A DNA stretch of 34,101 nucleotides from an uncultured Pelagibacteraceae bacterium. GTDB taxonomy: Bacteria > Pseudomonadota > Alphaproteobacteria > Pelagibacterales > Pelagibacteraceae. Position numbers and translations under genes: made by a program. The notes under the pieces are model-generated. The model was not told the DNA's origin and did not search any database. It saw nothing but the letters and a program-made list of their open reading frames with translations. Shown in pieces: positions 14,378 to 23,481 of the stretch (within the stretch, counting starts at the first letter, position 1; every line of letters starts with the position of its first letter). The DNA lies in NCBI GenBank assembly GCA_902542855.1, contig CACBWE010000010.1:1-34101 (forward strand). The letters are read 5' to 3'.

Positions 14378-16979
14378 AATATTTAAACTAACTCACATAT
14401 GTTTTTTATTTTTCTTTTCAATCAATGTAAGTGCTTCAGACCAATTTAATTTTGATATAACTGAGGTTCAAATTCTTGATAAAGGAAATAAATTTGTTGG
14501 ATTAAATCGAGGTGAAATTACTTCTAACAATGGAATAAAAATAGAGTCTGATCAATTTGAATACATTAAAAATAGAAATTTATTGACTGCTATTGGAAAT
14601 GTTAAAATTACAGATAGTATAAGGAATTATATTATTTTTTCAGATCAAGTAATTTTTAAAAAAAATGAAAATTTAATTTTAACAAAAAACAAATCTAAAG
14701 CTTTAAGTTTGAATGATAATATAGACATAGAAGCTAAAAATTTTATTTATGACAGAGATAAGAATATAATAAGTGGCGAAAAAAATGTTATTGTAAGAGA
14801 TAAAATCAATAACATAAAAATTTTTTCAGAATTTGCATCTTATGAGAGAGATTTAGAAAAAATTTATACAAAAGGAAAAACTTCAGGAATAATTGACTTA
14901 AAATATAATTTTGAAACTGAAGATCTATTTTTTTATAAAAATCTAATGGAAGTCTCCTCTGAAAATCATACAAAGATATATGACAATTCTAATCTTTATC
15001 AACTCGAAAAATTTAAATATTTAATTGATAATTACGAATTAAAAGGTGAAAATTTACTTATATCATCAAATTATAAACTACCTAATAATGATAAATTTTA
15101 TTTCTCTAGCGCAATAATAAATTTAAATAGTCTAGATTTTGTGGCAAAAGATACTGAAATTAAAATTCACAAAAGTATATTTAACGACCCAAATAATGAT
15201 CCAAGATTAAAAGGTGTTTCCTCAGTTAAAAAAGGTAATCTTACTACAGTCCAAAAAGGTATTTTTACAAGTTGTGCTAAAAATGATGATTGTCCACCTT
15301 GGTCTATACAAGCTGATAAAATCATACATGATAAAAAAAATAAAAAATTAATTTATGATAATGCTACTTTAAAACTTTATAATATACCTGTATTTTATTT
15401 TCCAAAATTTTTTCATCCAGATCCTACTGTCAAAAGACAGTCGGGATTTTTAAAACCACAATTAAATAAATCAAATATATTTGGAAACACTTTAAATATT
15501 CCTTATTTTCACGTATTATCAGAAAATAAAGATTTTACTCTTAATCCAATAATTTCAAATAGTGGCACTAATTCCTTACAGGCAGAATTTAGACAAGAAA
15601 ACAAAAATTCATCTTTTATAGCTGACATGGGATTTGTTAATAATTTTAAATCAAATTATTCAAATACCAAAAAAAATATAATGCATTTTTTTGCTAAATC
15701 AAAAATTGACCTTGATCTAGAAGATTTTGATGATTCTGAATTAAATATATTTGTAGAAAAAACAAACAAAGATACTTATTTAAAAATTTTCGATAATTAT
15801 TTAATTAATAATGATGTAAAGCCAAAAAATAAAAATACATTATCATCTGGTATTGATTTGGTTTTAAATAACGAGAATTATAGTTTAAACACAGGTTTTT
15901 CTGCTTATGAGGATTTAAATAAAAAACAAAATGATAGATATCAATTCATTTTACCTTATTTTAATTTTGATAAATCTTTAGAAAATAAATTGGGCAAAAT
16001 CAATTTAAATTCTAGTGGAGATAATACCCTACAAAATACAAATAATTTAAGAACAAAAATTGTGAATGACATAAATTTTTCAACAAATGAACTGCTTAGT
16101 TCAAAAACTGGTCTAACAAGCAATTTCAACATATATTTTAAAAATGTTAATACTTTAGCAAAAGAAGACGAGGTTTATAAATCAAGTCCACAATCAGAAT
16201 TAATGAATTTGATTGAATATAATACGTCATTACCATTAATTAAAAATACAAATAAAAAAACCGAGGTTCTAATTCCAAAAATATCTTTAAGGGTTAATCC
16301 TAGTGACATGAAAAATCACTCTGAAACAAATAGAAAAATTAATACTAGTAACATATTTTCATTAAACAGATTAGGTTTACAAGATTCATTGGAGAGTGGT
16401 AAATCAATTACATTTGGACTGGATTATTCTAATACTAATAATGTAAACAATAACGAGATTAACGCAAAAATAGCAACTGTTCTTAGAGATGAAAAAGAAA
16501 ATACTATTCCCAAGAAAACGACTCTGGACAAAAAGAAATCATATCTCTTCGGTTCAGTTAGTTATGATACAGATGATATTTTAAATATTGACTATAATTT
16601 TGCAATTGATGAAAATTTAGATGAAATTAAATATCATGGCCTTGGAATAAATCTATCATTAAATAATTTTGTAACCGACTTTAATTTTATTGAAGAAAGT
16701 GGTGTAATTGGGAGCGCAAATATTATTGAAAATAAATCAACTCTAAAATTTAATGAAAATAATCTTTTAACCTTTAAAACAAGAAGAAACGAAGAGATCA
16801 ATCTTACAGAATATTATGATTTAATTTATGAATATAAAAACGATTGTTTAGTTGCAGGTTTAAAATTTAAAAAAACTTTCTATCAAGATAGAGATATAGA
16901 ACCCTCGGAGGATCTATTCTTTTATATTACTCTAATTCCATTAACAACTTTAGAACAAGAAATTGATGAAAGTTTTTAA
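14367..16979 (+). CDS. lptD: Outer-membrane LPS-assembly protein LptD
   Basis: Outer-membrane beta-barrel that inserts LPS into the outer leaflet. The 870-residue protein has a signal peptide (1-23, ending VSA), an N-terminal LptA/OstA-like jellyroll (about 30-160, with AIGNVKITD and ISGEKNVIVRD repeats) and a C-terminal barrel. The conserved junction is LTTVQKGIFTSCAKNDDCPPW followed by the VFYFPKFFHPDPTVKRQSGFL segment. Mature-protein cysteines are only C303, C309 and C827; the four-Cys disulfide scheme of E. coli LptD cannot be fully formed, which is not rare outside gammaproteobacteria. It is followed after 38 bases by surA, the chaperone needed for its assembly. Confidence 0.93.
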   Translation: MKNKIFKLTHICFLFFFSINVSASDQFNFDITEVQILDKGNKFVGLNRGEITSNNGIKIESDQFEYIKNRNLLTAIGNVKITDSIRNYIIFSDQVIFKKNENLILTKNKSKALSLNDNIDIEAKNFIYDRDKNIISGEKNVIVRDKINNIKIFSEFASYERDLEKIYTKGKTSGIIDLKYNFETEDLFFYKNLMEVSSENHTKIYDNSNLYQLEKFKYLIDNYELKGENLLISSNYKLPNNDKFYFSSAIINLNSLDFVAKDTEIKIHKSIFNDPNNDPRLKGVSSVKKGNLTTVQKGIFTSCAKNDDCPPWSIQADKIIHDKKNKKLIYDNATLKLYNIPVFYFPKFFHPDPTVKRQSGFLKPQLNKSNIFGNTLNIPYFHVLSENKDFTLNPIISNSGTNSLQAEFRQENKNSSFIADMGFVNNFKSNYSNTKKNIMHFFAKSKIDLDLEDFDDSELNIFVEKTNKDTYLKIFDNYLINNDVKPKNKNTLSSGIDLVLNNENYSLNTGFSAYEDLNKKQNDRYQFILPYFNFDKSLENKLGKINLNSSGDNTLQNTNNLRTKIVNDINFSTNELLSSKTGLTSNFNIYFKNVNTLAKEDEVYKSSPQSELMNLIEYNTSLPLIKNTNKKTEVLIPKISLRVNPSDMKNHSETNRKINTSNIFSLNRLGLQDSLESGKSITFGLDYSNTNNVNNNEINAKIATVLRDEKENTIPKKTTLDKKKSYLFGSVSYDTDDILNIDYNFAIDENLDEIKYHGLGINLSLNNFVTDFNFIEESGVIGSANIIENKSTLKFNENNLLTFKTRRNEEINLTEYYDLIYEYKNDCLVAGLKFKKTFYQDRDIEPSEDLFFYITLIPLTTLEQEIDESF

Positions 16980-17017
16980 ATAAAATTATTAAAGATGGTG
17001 TAATAAAATTAATCTAA

Positions 17018-17950
17018 ATGAAAAAAATTATATTTTTAATAAGCTTGATTATGGTTACTTTGGTACAAAAAAATACTTTATATGCCATAGACAATAAAAT
17101 TATTGTAAAAATTGACAACGATATAATAACAAGTTTAGATATTAAAAAAGAAACTAGATATTTATTAAATTTAAATCCAAAAACCAAAAATCTATCTAAA
17201 GATGAAATTTATAATTTATCAAAAACTTCCCTTATTAGAGAAAAAATCAAGGAAAAAGAAATTTTAAAAAATTTTGAAATAATGAGTGTTGAACAAGAGA
17301 CTCTTCAACAATTTATCGTGAATATTTATAAAAAAATTGATCTTAATTCAGAGGAAGAATTTTTAAAATTACTTAAGGAAAATAATCTAAGTATTGATTA
17401 TGTTTTGAAAAAAATCCAAATTGAAATTCTATGGAATAGATTAATTTACTTAAAGTATAAGTCTAGTGTTAAAATAGATCCTGAAAAAATTAAAAATAAT
17501 CTTTTAGTTAATAAAAAAATGACCAGAAAAAATTATTTTTTACAAGAAATTATTTTTAATCTTGAAAAAAATGAAAACTTAGAAAATAAATTTACCAAAA
17601 TTCAAAAAAGTATTAATTATCAAGGTTTTGAAAAAACTGCATTAATTTATAGTATCTCAGACTCTTCAAAGAATAATGGTAATGTAGGATGGATAAATGA
17701 AAATTCATTAAATAAAAATATCTTAAATGAAATTAAAAAAATTAATGTGGGTGAATATTCTAAACCGATAATAATTCCTGGTGGTTTTTTATTATTAAAA
17801 ATTAAAGATATAAAAATTAAAGAAGAAGAATTAAATGTTAAAAATGAACTCTTAAAAATAATTCAAAATAAAACAAATCAGCAACTAAATCAATTCTCAT
17901 TAATATTTTTTAATAAATTAAAAAAAAACTTGGAAATAAATGAATTATAA
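17018..17950 (+). CDS. surA: Periplasmic chaperone / peptidyl-prolyl isomerase SurA
   Basis: Chaperone for outer-membrane proteins, LptD being a main client. The 310-residue protein has a signal peptide (1-23, ending LYA), a SurA N-terminal region (KIDNDIITSLDIKKETRYLL, and helices to about 160) and one parvulin-type domain (about 172-275) containing NNGNVGWINENSL and PGGFLLLKI. It is shorter than the ~430-residue E. coli protein, which has two parvulin domains; one-domain SurA is usual in alphaproteobacteria. The gene sits between lptD and pdxA as in many alphaproteobacteria, and overlaps pdxA by 11 bases. Confidence 0.88.
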   Translation: MKKIIFLISLIMVTLVQKNTLYAIDNKIIVKIDNDIITSLDIKKETRYLLNLNPKTKNLSKDEIYNLSKTSLIREKIKEKEILKNFEIMSVEQETLQQFIVNIYKKIDLNSEEEFLKLLKENNLSIDYVLKKIQIEILWNRLIYLKYKSSVKIDPEKIKNNLLVNKKMTRKNYFLQEIIFNLEKNENLENKFTKIQKSINYQGFEKTALIYSISDSSKNNGNVGWINENSLNKNILNEIKKINVGEYSKPIIIPGGFLLLKIKDIKIKEEELNVKNELLKIIQNKTNQQLNQFSLIFFNKLKKNLEINEL

Positions 17951-18881
17951 ACCAATCATAATAGTAAATGGTGAACCAAATAGTATTTTTTTGGAAATTT
18001 TTTTCAAGTCTATTAGTAGTAAAAAAATTAAATCACCAATTCTTCTTATTTCTTCATTAAAACTAATAAAGCATTTCATGAAAAAATTAAATTTTAGAAA
18101 GTCTATTAATATAATTAAGTATAATGATATAGATAAAAAAACTCTTGATAATAAGTCAATAAATTTAATTGAAATTAAATATAATTTTAAAAAGCCCAAT
18201 CAATTTATAAAAAAATCTTTTATTTTAGGATTAAATTTACTGAATGAAGGTTTATCAAATAAATTTATAAATGGACCAATATCAAAAAAAAGTTTTTTAA
18301 AAAAAAAATTTCCTGGTATTACCGAATATATTGCAACAAAAATGAAAATAAAAAAAGTTGCCATGCTAATTTATAATAAAGAATTATCAGTCTGCCCGTT
18401 ATCTACTCATGTTCCTATAAAAAATGTACATAATGAAGTAACAAAAAAAAATATTAAAGAAAAAATTGAATTAATCGATGAATTTTATCAAAAGTATAGA
18501 AAAATTAAACCTAAAATAGCTGTTTTAGGATTAAACCCGCACTGTGAAAGTACTGATAAGTTTAACGAAGATGAAAGAATAATCAAACCAACAATAAAAA
18601 ATTTATCAAAATTAGGTTACAAAATTTTTGGACCATATGCTGCAGACACAATATTTTTAAAAAAAAATAGAAGTAAATTTGACGTAATCCTAGGAATGTA
18701 TCACGATCAAGTTCTAACTCCAATAAAAACACTACATGAATATGATGCAATTAATATTACTTTAGGATTGCCTTTTATTAGAATTTCACCTGACCATGGT
18801 CCTAATAAAAAAATGATAGGAAAAAATATATCTAATCCCTTAAGTTTGATTAGGGCATTAGAATTTTTGGATAAAAATTGA
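17940..18881 (+). CDS. pdxA: 4-hydroxythreonine-4-phosphate dehydrogenase PdxA (diverged)
   Basis: PdxA oxidises 4-phosphohydroxy-threonine for pyridoxine phosphate synthesis with PdxJ. The 313-residue protein keeps the three metal-binding histidines, His157 (LSTHVP), His201 (GLNPHCES) and His255 (GMYHDQ), and the ISPDHGP segment (283-289). It departs from the family elsewhere: the N-terminal GDPxGIGPE motif reads NGEPNSIFLE (10-19), the substrate-binding GHTE motif reads GITE with Ile127 in place of His, and the Gly-rich stretch after NPH is missing. The position between surA and rsmA is the standard one for pdxA. It overlaps surA by 11 bases and rsmA by 4. Confidence 0.88.
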   Translation: MNYKPIIIVNGEPNSIFLEIFFKSISSKKIKSPILLISSLKLIKHFMKKLNFRKSINIIKYNDIDKKTLDNKSINLIEIKYNFKKPNQFIKKSFILGLNLLNEGLSNKFINGPISKKSFLKKKFPGITEYIATKMKIKKVAMLIYNKELSVCPLSTHVPIKNVHNEVTKKNIKEKIELIDEFYQKYRKIKPKIAVLGLNPHCESTDKFNEDERIIKPTIKNLSKLGYKIFGPYAADTIFLKKNRSKFDVILGMYHDQVLTPIKTLHEYDAINITLGLPFIRISPDHGPNKKMIGKNISNPLSLIRALEFLDKN

Positions 18882-19663
18882 TAAAAGCAAAAAAAAGTTT
18901 AGGTCAAAATTTTTTAATTGATAAAAATATTTTAGAAAATATTACAAATACAACTAAAATAGAAAATAAAGTAGTTCTTGAAATTGGACCAGGGACTGGA
19001 AATCTAACATCATATATTCTTAAAAAGAATCCAAAGAAAATGATTGTAATTGAAAAAGATATAAATTTAGCAACTCAACTTAAGAACAAATTTAAAAATC
19101 AATTAAAAGTGATCAATGATGATGTTTTAAAAATAGATGAGACCAATCTTTTCAAGGATAAAGTCACAGTTTTTGGTAATTTACCTTATAACATTTCAAC
19201 TGAAATTCTCAGTAAATGGATAATTAATTTGAAAGATAACTTTTGGTTTGAGTATCTAGTTTTAATGTTTCAGAAAGAGGTTGCTGATCGGATAATTGCT
19301 GAATTTAATACCTCAAATTATGGAAGGTTGTCGATTATTTGTAACTGGAAACTTAATATAAAAAAAATATGTGATATTAAACCAGAGGCATTTTATCCAA
19401 AACCAAAAATAAACAGTTCTTTATTATTTTTTTATCCTAAAAAAAATTTTATAAAAATTAAAAATCCTAATAACTTAGAAAAAATTACCAGAATATTTTT
19501 TAATCAAAGAAGAAAAATGTTAAAAAAACCTTTTAATCAACTTTTTAATGGAGATAAAAGTATTATAGAAAAATTTAAAATAGATTTAAGATTAAGACCC
19601 CAAAACATAAATTTTGATACTTATTATAAACTAGCTTGTGAATACGAAAATTTAAGAAGTTAA
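18878..19663 (+). CDS. rsmA: 16S rRNA adenine dimethyltransferase RsmA (KsgA)
   Basis: Dimethylates two adjacent adenosines in the 3' helix of 16S rRNA during small-subunit maturation. The 261-residue protein begins [13 protein letters not shown], has the SAM-binding motif [10 protein letters not shown] (35-44) and the catalytic NLPYNIST (101-108), and a C-terminal helical domain with [12 protein letters not shown]. The start is TTG at 18878, overlapping the TGA of pdxA (TTGA), implying translation by re-initiation. Its end overlaps the end of convergent gmk by 12 bases. It is the last gene of the lptF-to-rsmA operon. Confidence 0.96.
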   Translation: MIKAKKSLGQNFLIDKNILENITNTTKIENKVVLEIGPGTGNLTSYILKKNPKKMIVIEKDINLATQLKNKFKNQLKVINDDVLKIDETNLFKDKVTVFGNLPYNISTEILSKWIINLKDNFWFEYLVLMFQKEVADRIIAEFNTSNYGRLSIICNWKLNIKKICDIKPEAFYPKPKINSSLLFFYPKKNFIKIKNPNNLEKITRIFFNQRRKMLKKPFNQLFNGDKSIIEKFKIDLRLRPQNINFDTYYKLACEYENLRS

Positions 19664-20284
19664 TTTATCAACATGGCTTCTAATGTAGTCTGGATCATAA
19701 TCTTTAGAGCCATTATTTATTACAGCATGAATTAGTTTTGTTATTTTGTTATAACAGTCATCTAAATCATTGTTTATTACTACATAATCGTAATTTATCC
19801 AATGTAGCAGATCTCTTTCAAATTGTTTCATTCTTTCTTCAGCTATTGATTTGTTTATAGCATGTCTTTTAGATAATCTTTCAAATAAAACTTTTTTGCT
19901 TGGTGGTAAAATAAAAAAAGTAATTAATTTATAATCTAGTTTCTTATTTTTTATTTGATCTGCTCCCTGCCAATCAATATCAAAAAGAACATTTTTACCT
20001 TTATTCAATTTATCAATTACTGGTGTTCTTGTAGTGCCATAAAAATTATTGAAAACTTTTGCGTATTCAAGGAATTCCTCATTTTTAATTAACCGTTTAA
20101 ACTCTAACTCATCAACAAAAAAATAATCTTCGTTTTGATTTTCGTTAGGTCTAGGTTGTCTAGTTGTATGTGATATTGAGATTTCAAAATTATCTTCTTC
20201 AGATAATTTTTTAACTAAGGTGGTTTTACCAGCTCCTGAAGGAGATGATAATATTATCATTACCCCATCTTTATCTGATGGCAT
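19652..20284 (-). CDS. gmk: Guanylate kinase
   Basis: Phosphorylates GMP to GDP. The 210-residue protein has the P-loop [10 protein letters not shown] (13-22), the [24 protein letters not shown]-binding segment, [15 protein letters not shown], and the lid region [20 protein letters not shown]. An internal ATG at residue 9 would give a start closer to the P-loop, as in some homologues; the first ATG at 20284 is kept because it lies 8 bases after the acpP stop. It is co-directional with fabD-fabG-acpP. In other alphaproteobacteria acpP and gmk are separated by fabF, mltG and yicC, none of which is here. Confidence 0.97.
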   Translation of the reverse strand: MPSDKDGVMIILSSPSGAGKTTLVKKLSEEDNFEISISHTTRQPRPNENQNEDYFFVDELEFKRLIKNEEFLEYAKVFNNFYGTTRTPVIDKLNKGKNVLFDIDWQGADQIKNKKLDYKLITFFILPPSKKVLFERLSKRHAINKSIAEERMKQFERDLLHWINYDYVVINNDLDDCYNKITKLIHAVINNGSKDYDPDYIRSHVDKLTS

Positions 20285-20292
20285 TTAAATTT

Positions 20293-20532
20293 CTAGTTTG
20301 CTTTTCCTTCGATAAATTTAACCGCATCACCTACGGTTAAAATCTTCTCTGCTTCACTGTCTGAAATTTCAGATCCAAATTCTTCTTCAAAAGCCATCAC
20401 TAATTCAACTGTATCCAAGCTATCAGCACCTAAGTCATCTATAAAACTTGACTCTTCGGTAACTTTAGCTTCGTCAATACCTAAGTGATCAGCTACAATT
20501 TTTTTTACTTTGCTCGAAACATCTTCTGACAT
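20293..20532 (-). CDS. acpP: Acyl carrier protein
   Basis: Carries growing acyl chains as thioesters on a 4'-phosphopantetheine arm. It is 79 residues, strongly acidic, with the GADSLD motif bearing the modified Ser38 and helix [16 protein letters not shown]. Compared with its neighbours it uses few Lys, as expected for ACP. It follows fabG after a 48-base gap and precedes gmk by 8 bases. A GGATC at 20537-20541 (minus strand) lies close to the ATG and may act as the ribosome-binding site. Confidence 0.98.
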   Translation of the reverse strand: MSEDVSSKVKKIVADHLGIDEAKVTEESSFIDDLGADSLDTVELVMAFEEEFGSEISDSEAEKILTVGDAVKFIEGKAN

Positions 20533-20580
20533 ATTGATCCTTTTTGTTATAAATTCTTATTAGTTTAAAAACCTATTTTG

Positions 20581-21318
20581 TCAAGCCATATACATGCCTC
20601 CATTAACATGCAAGGTTTCACCATTTATATAATTTGATTGATTTGAACATAAAAAAAGTACTGCATTTGCAATATCATCTGGCTCCCCTAGACGTGATGA
20701 AGGAATTTTAGCTATTATCACTTCTTTAGATTTGTCGTCTAATTTATCTGTCATAGCTGTTTTGATAAAACCCGGCGAGATACAGTTTATGTTAATATTT
20801 TTTTTAGCATATTCTATCGCTAAACTCTTTGACATCGCAATTATGCCTGCTTTAGATGCTGTGTAATTTGCTTGGCCTAAATTCCCTGTATGACCAACAA
20901 CAGATGTAATATTAACAATTTTACCTGATTTATTTTTGAGCATTTTTTTTATTGCTGACTTGCTCATTAAAAAGGTCGATGTTAAATTAATATCAATAAC
21001 TCTTTGCCATTCGTCTAAACTCATCCTTATTGCTAAGTTATCTTGTGTAATGCCTGCATTATTAACTATGCAATCTAAACTTCCACCAAGTTCTTTCGTT
21101 GCTTTTTCAACAAATTCTTCAATTTTATCACTTTGAGAAATATCAAACTTTAGTGTTTTAATATTTGCATATTTACCTTTTAGTTCCTCAAGTTTTTCTA
21201 TTCTTGTACCTGAAGCTAAAATATTTGCGCCTGCTTGATTTAACTTTTCAATTATTGAATTTCCAATACCACCTGAAGCACCTGTAACGATAATATTTTT
21301 ACCTTTTAAATCTGTCAT
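20581..21318 (-). CDS. fabG: 3-oxoacyl-ACP reductase FabG
   Basis: NADPH-dependent reduction of 3-oxoacyl-ACP in fatty acid elongation. The 245-residue short-chain dehydrogenase has the cofactor loop TGASGGIG (12-19), NNAG (86-89), and the catalytic Ser139, Tyr152 and Lys156 (NYTASKAG), ending HVNGGMYMA as is typical for FabG. The ATG at 21318 overlaps the fabD stop (ATGA), a tight translational coupling. It is the middle gene of fabD-fabG-acpP, which distinguishes it from the many other SDR proteins. Confidence 0.97.
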   Translation of the reverse strand: MTDLKGKNIIVTGASGGIGNSIIEKLNQAGANILASGTRIEKLEELKGKYANIKTLKFDISQSDKIEEFVEKATKELGGSLDCIVNNAGITQDNLAIRMSLDEWQRVIDINLTSTFLMSKSAIKKMLKNKSGKIVNITSVVGHTGNLGQANYTASKAGIIAMSKSLAIEYAKKNININCISPGFIKTAMTDKLDDKSKEVIIAKIPSSRLGEPDDIANAVLFLCSNQSNYINGETLHVNGGMYMA

Positions 21319-22241
21319 ATTTTTAAACCTTCAATATCGTTTTGACTATTTATTGTATCAATTTTTACATCTCTATTAATTCTTTTTACCAAACCTGACA
21401 AAACTTTCCCAGGTCCAATTTCTATAAAATGGTTTACATTATTTTTTATCATATTAATTACACTTTCTCTCCATCTAACTCTATTTTCTATTTGCTTAAT
21501 CAATAGTTTTTTTAGCTCATCTGGATCTTTAATTTCATTAGCAGTTACGTTTGAAATTAATTTATTTTGTCCATTTTTAAAATTAAGTTTATTCAACTCC
21601 TCAGACATAATTTTTGTTGCATTATTCATCAAATCGCAGTGGAAGGGCGCACTTACTGGAAGCTTAATGTTTTTTATTGAATTATCCTTTAAAATTTGAA
21701 TTAACTTTCCTAAATCTTCTGTTTTTCCACTCAAAACAATTTGACCTTCTGAATTATCATTGGCTATTTGTGCTTTTAAATTTTCTTTATTTTCTATCAA
21801 TATTTTTTCTATTATTTCTACTGTTGAGCCTAATACGGCAACCATTCCTCCCTGCCCTTTTGGAACAGCGTTTTGCATTGCATCTCCTCTAATTCTTAGT
21901 ATTTTTAAAGTATCTGAAAAATCTAAATATCCTGCACATGATAAAGCTGAATATTCACCTAAAGAATGTCCTGCAAAGTATTTTGCTTTATTTAAATCTA
22001 ACTTGAATTCATTTTTTGCTAAATTAAATATTGAATAACTTATTAAAAATATTGCTGGCTGTGTATTGGCTGTTAAATCTAACTCTTCTTTTGGTCCTTC
22101 CAGGATAAGCTTAGAAATAGAAAAATTTAGTGCATCGTCTGCCTGTTTAAAAAGATCTTTTATCATATTAAATTTACCATAAAGCTCTTTTCCCATTCCT
22201 ACTATTTGAGATCCCTGACCTGGAAAAATTACTGAAAACAT
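21315..22241 (-). CDS. fabD: Malonyl-CoA:ACP transacylase FabD
   Basis: Transfers malonyl groups from CoA to ACP. The 308-residue protein has FPGQGSQ (6-12) forming the oxyanion region, the nucleophile elbow GHSLGEYSAL with Ser93, Arg118 in IRGDAMQ for carboxylate binding, and catalytic His201 in VSAPFHCDLM. It is the first gene of fabD-fabG-acpP-gmk on the minus strand and diverges from rpsF across an 87-base gap (22242-22328). Confidence 0.97.
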   Translation of the reverse strand: MFSVIFPGQGSQIVGMGKELYGKFNMIKDLFKQADDALNFSISKLILEGPKEELDLTANTQPAIFLISYSIFNLAKNEFKLDLNKAKYFAGHSLGEYSALSCAGYLDFSDTLKILRIRGDAMQNAVPKGQGGMVAVLGSTVEIIEKILIENKENLKAQIANDNSEGQIVLSGKTEDLGKLIQILKDNSIKNIKLPVSAPFHCDLMNNATKIMSEELNKLNFKNGQNKLISNVTANEIKDPDELKKLLIKQIENRVRWRESVINMIKNNVNHFIEIGPGKVLSGLVKRINRDVKIDTINSQNDIEGLKI

Positions 22242-22268
22242 ATAAAAAAAACTAATTATTTTGCCTTT

Positions 22269-22296
22269 TTAACTATTGTAATTGAACTTTTATAAT
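22269..22296 (+). promoter_or_regulatory. Candidate promoter for rpsF-rpsR-rplI
   Basis: A perfect TATAAT at 22291-22296 is preceded by TTAACT at 22269-22274 with a 16-base spacer, placing transcription start near 22303 and leaving a leader of about 25 bases before the rpsF ATG at 22329. I see no S6:S18-binding leader hairpin in that short leader. The perfect -10 is the best promoter match I noticed in the window, though the AT-rich background weakens it. Confidence 0.5.
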
Positions 22297-22328
22297 AGTA
22301 TATCCTCACTTTTTATTAAAGAACTTAA

Positions 22329-22682
22329 ATGAATTTATACGAACATACTATTATAGCTAGGCAGGATGCTTCACCAAGTGAATTAAAGCAACTTACGGAA
22401 AAATATTCCAAAATAGTTGAAAAAAATGATGGTGAGGTTGTTAAAACTGAAAGCTGGGGGCTATTAAATTTATCTTATTTAATTAAGAAGAATAAAAAAG
22501 GAAGTTACATACACTTCAAAATAAAAGGTAAAGGCAATGTAATTGATGAATTAGAGAAAAATGAATCAATAGATAAAAAATTGTTAAGATATCTAACTGT
22601 AAAAGTAAAAAAGTTTGATTTAGAAACAAATTACTTTAGTAAAAAAGAAGATAGTGAAAAAAAGGAAAGTGTTAATAACTAA
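22329..22682 (+). CDS. rpsF: 30S ribosomal protein S6
   Basis: Binds the central domain of 16S rRNA together with S18. The 117-residue protein begins [16 protein letters not shown], contains [25 protein letters not shown] and ends with a charged tail ([13 protein letters not shown]), all as in bacterial S6. Its TAA shares one base with the ATG of rpsR, so the two are translationally coupled, which suits their equimolar heterodimer. Confidence 0.96.
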   Translation: MNLYEHTIIARQDASPSELKQLTEKYSKIVEKNDGEVVKTESWGLLNLSYLIKKNKKGSYIHFKIKGKGNVIDELEKNESIDKKLLRYLTVKVKKFDLETNYFSKKEDSEKKESVNN

Positions 22683-22954
22683 TGCCAAAAAGACAAACTG
22701 GAAATAAAAAAGGAAAACAAAGTAACTTTGCAAAATTAAGCATTTTTCAACCAAATAAATACAAATTTAAAAAAACATGCCCTCTATCAGTGAAAGGTGC
22801 TCCAAAAGTAGATTATAAAAATATTAAACTTTTGAAAAAATATATTTCTGAAAATGGTAAAATTTTACCCTCAAGAATAACAAATGTGTCACAAAAAAAA
22901 CAGAGAGAGCTTGCTCTTTCAATTAAAAGAGCAAGAAATTTAGCTTTAATATAA
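22682..22954 (+). CDS. rpsR: 30S ribosomal protein S18
   Basis: Partner of S6 on the platform of the small subunit. The 90-residue protein has a basic, slightly extended N-terminus, [35 protein letters not shown] across the middle and the C-terminal [19 protein letters not shown] helix. It overlaps rpsF by one base and is one base from rplI. The membrane protein often found between rpsR and rplI in other alphaproteobacteria is absent here. Confidence 0.97.
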   Translation: MPKRQTGNKKGKQSNFAKLSIFQPNKYKFKKTCPLSVKGAPKVDYKNIKLLKKYISENGKILPSRITNVSQKKQRELALSIKRARNLALI

Positions 22955-22955
22955 A

Positions 22956-23414
22956 ATGAAAGTAATTTTATTAGAAAATGTGAAAAGAATTGGTTCTATT
23001 GGTGAAGTGATAGAAGTTAAAAGAGGTTTCGCTAGAAACTTTTTAATAGCTAACAAAAAAGCTCTTTATGCTTCAAAAGAAAATATAAAAGAAGTTGAAA
23101 AAATTAAAGCTGAGTTATCTAAAAAAGATAGTGAAAAGCAAAAAGAAGCTTTTCAAATATCTGAGCAAATAAATAGGAGAGAATATTTGGTTAAAAAATT
23201 AAGCACAGAAAATAATGAATTATATGGTTCTGTAAAACCGACTGAAATTTCAAAGATTATTAAAGAAGAAAATAAAATTGATATTAAACCATCGATGATA
23301 CAGCCAGTTCAAGAAATTAAAGCTTTAGGAAAATTTAAGGTTAAGATTTCTCTGCACTCTGAAGTTGATGCTGAAATTACAATAAATGTTTCCTCAGCAG
23401 ACACAATTCAATAG
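22956..23414 (+). CDS. rplI: 50S ribosomal protein L9
   Basis: A 152-residue protein with the two-domain L9 layout. The N-terminal rRNA-binding domain (MKVILLENVKRIGSIGEVIEVKRGFARNFL) is followed by a long charged connecting helix (about 45-80) and a C-terminal domain (NELYGSVKPTEISKII, IQPVQEIKALGKFKVKISLHSEV). It ends the ribosomal part of the cluster, and dnaB follows after 67 bases. Confidence 0.97.
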   Translation: MKVILLENVKRIGSIGEVIEVKRGFARNFLIANKKALYASKENIKEVEKIKAELSKKDSEKQKEAFQISEQINRREYLVKKLSTENNELYGSVKPTEISKIIKEENKIDIKPSMIQPVQEIKALGKFKVKISLHSEVDAEITINVSSADTIQ

Positions 23415-23481
23415 TTATACACTCTTTTCCCCAGTAACAATTTACAATTTGATTTAATTATTTTTCATATAAATTAATATA

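Noticed and set aside
21677..22038. Two plus-strand open frames under fabD
   Set aside because: Both are shadows of the strongly supported fabD on the minus strand and show no protein-like motifs.
22297..22328. S6:S18-binding autoregulatory leader before rpsF
   Set aside because: The expected leader is only about 25-30 bases and shows no hairpin with the characteristic CCG bulge.
23415..23481. Terminator between rplI and dnaB
   Set aside because: Only a 4-base GTTA/TAAC pairing is visible with no T-run after it, too weak to call.
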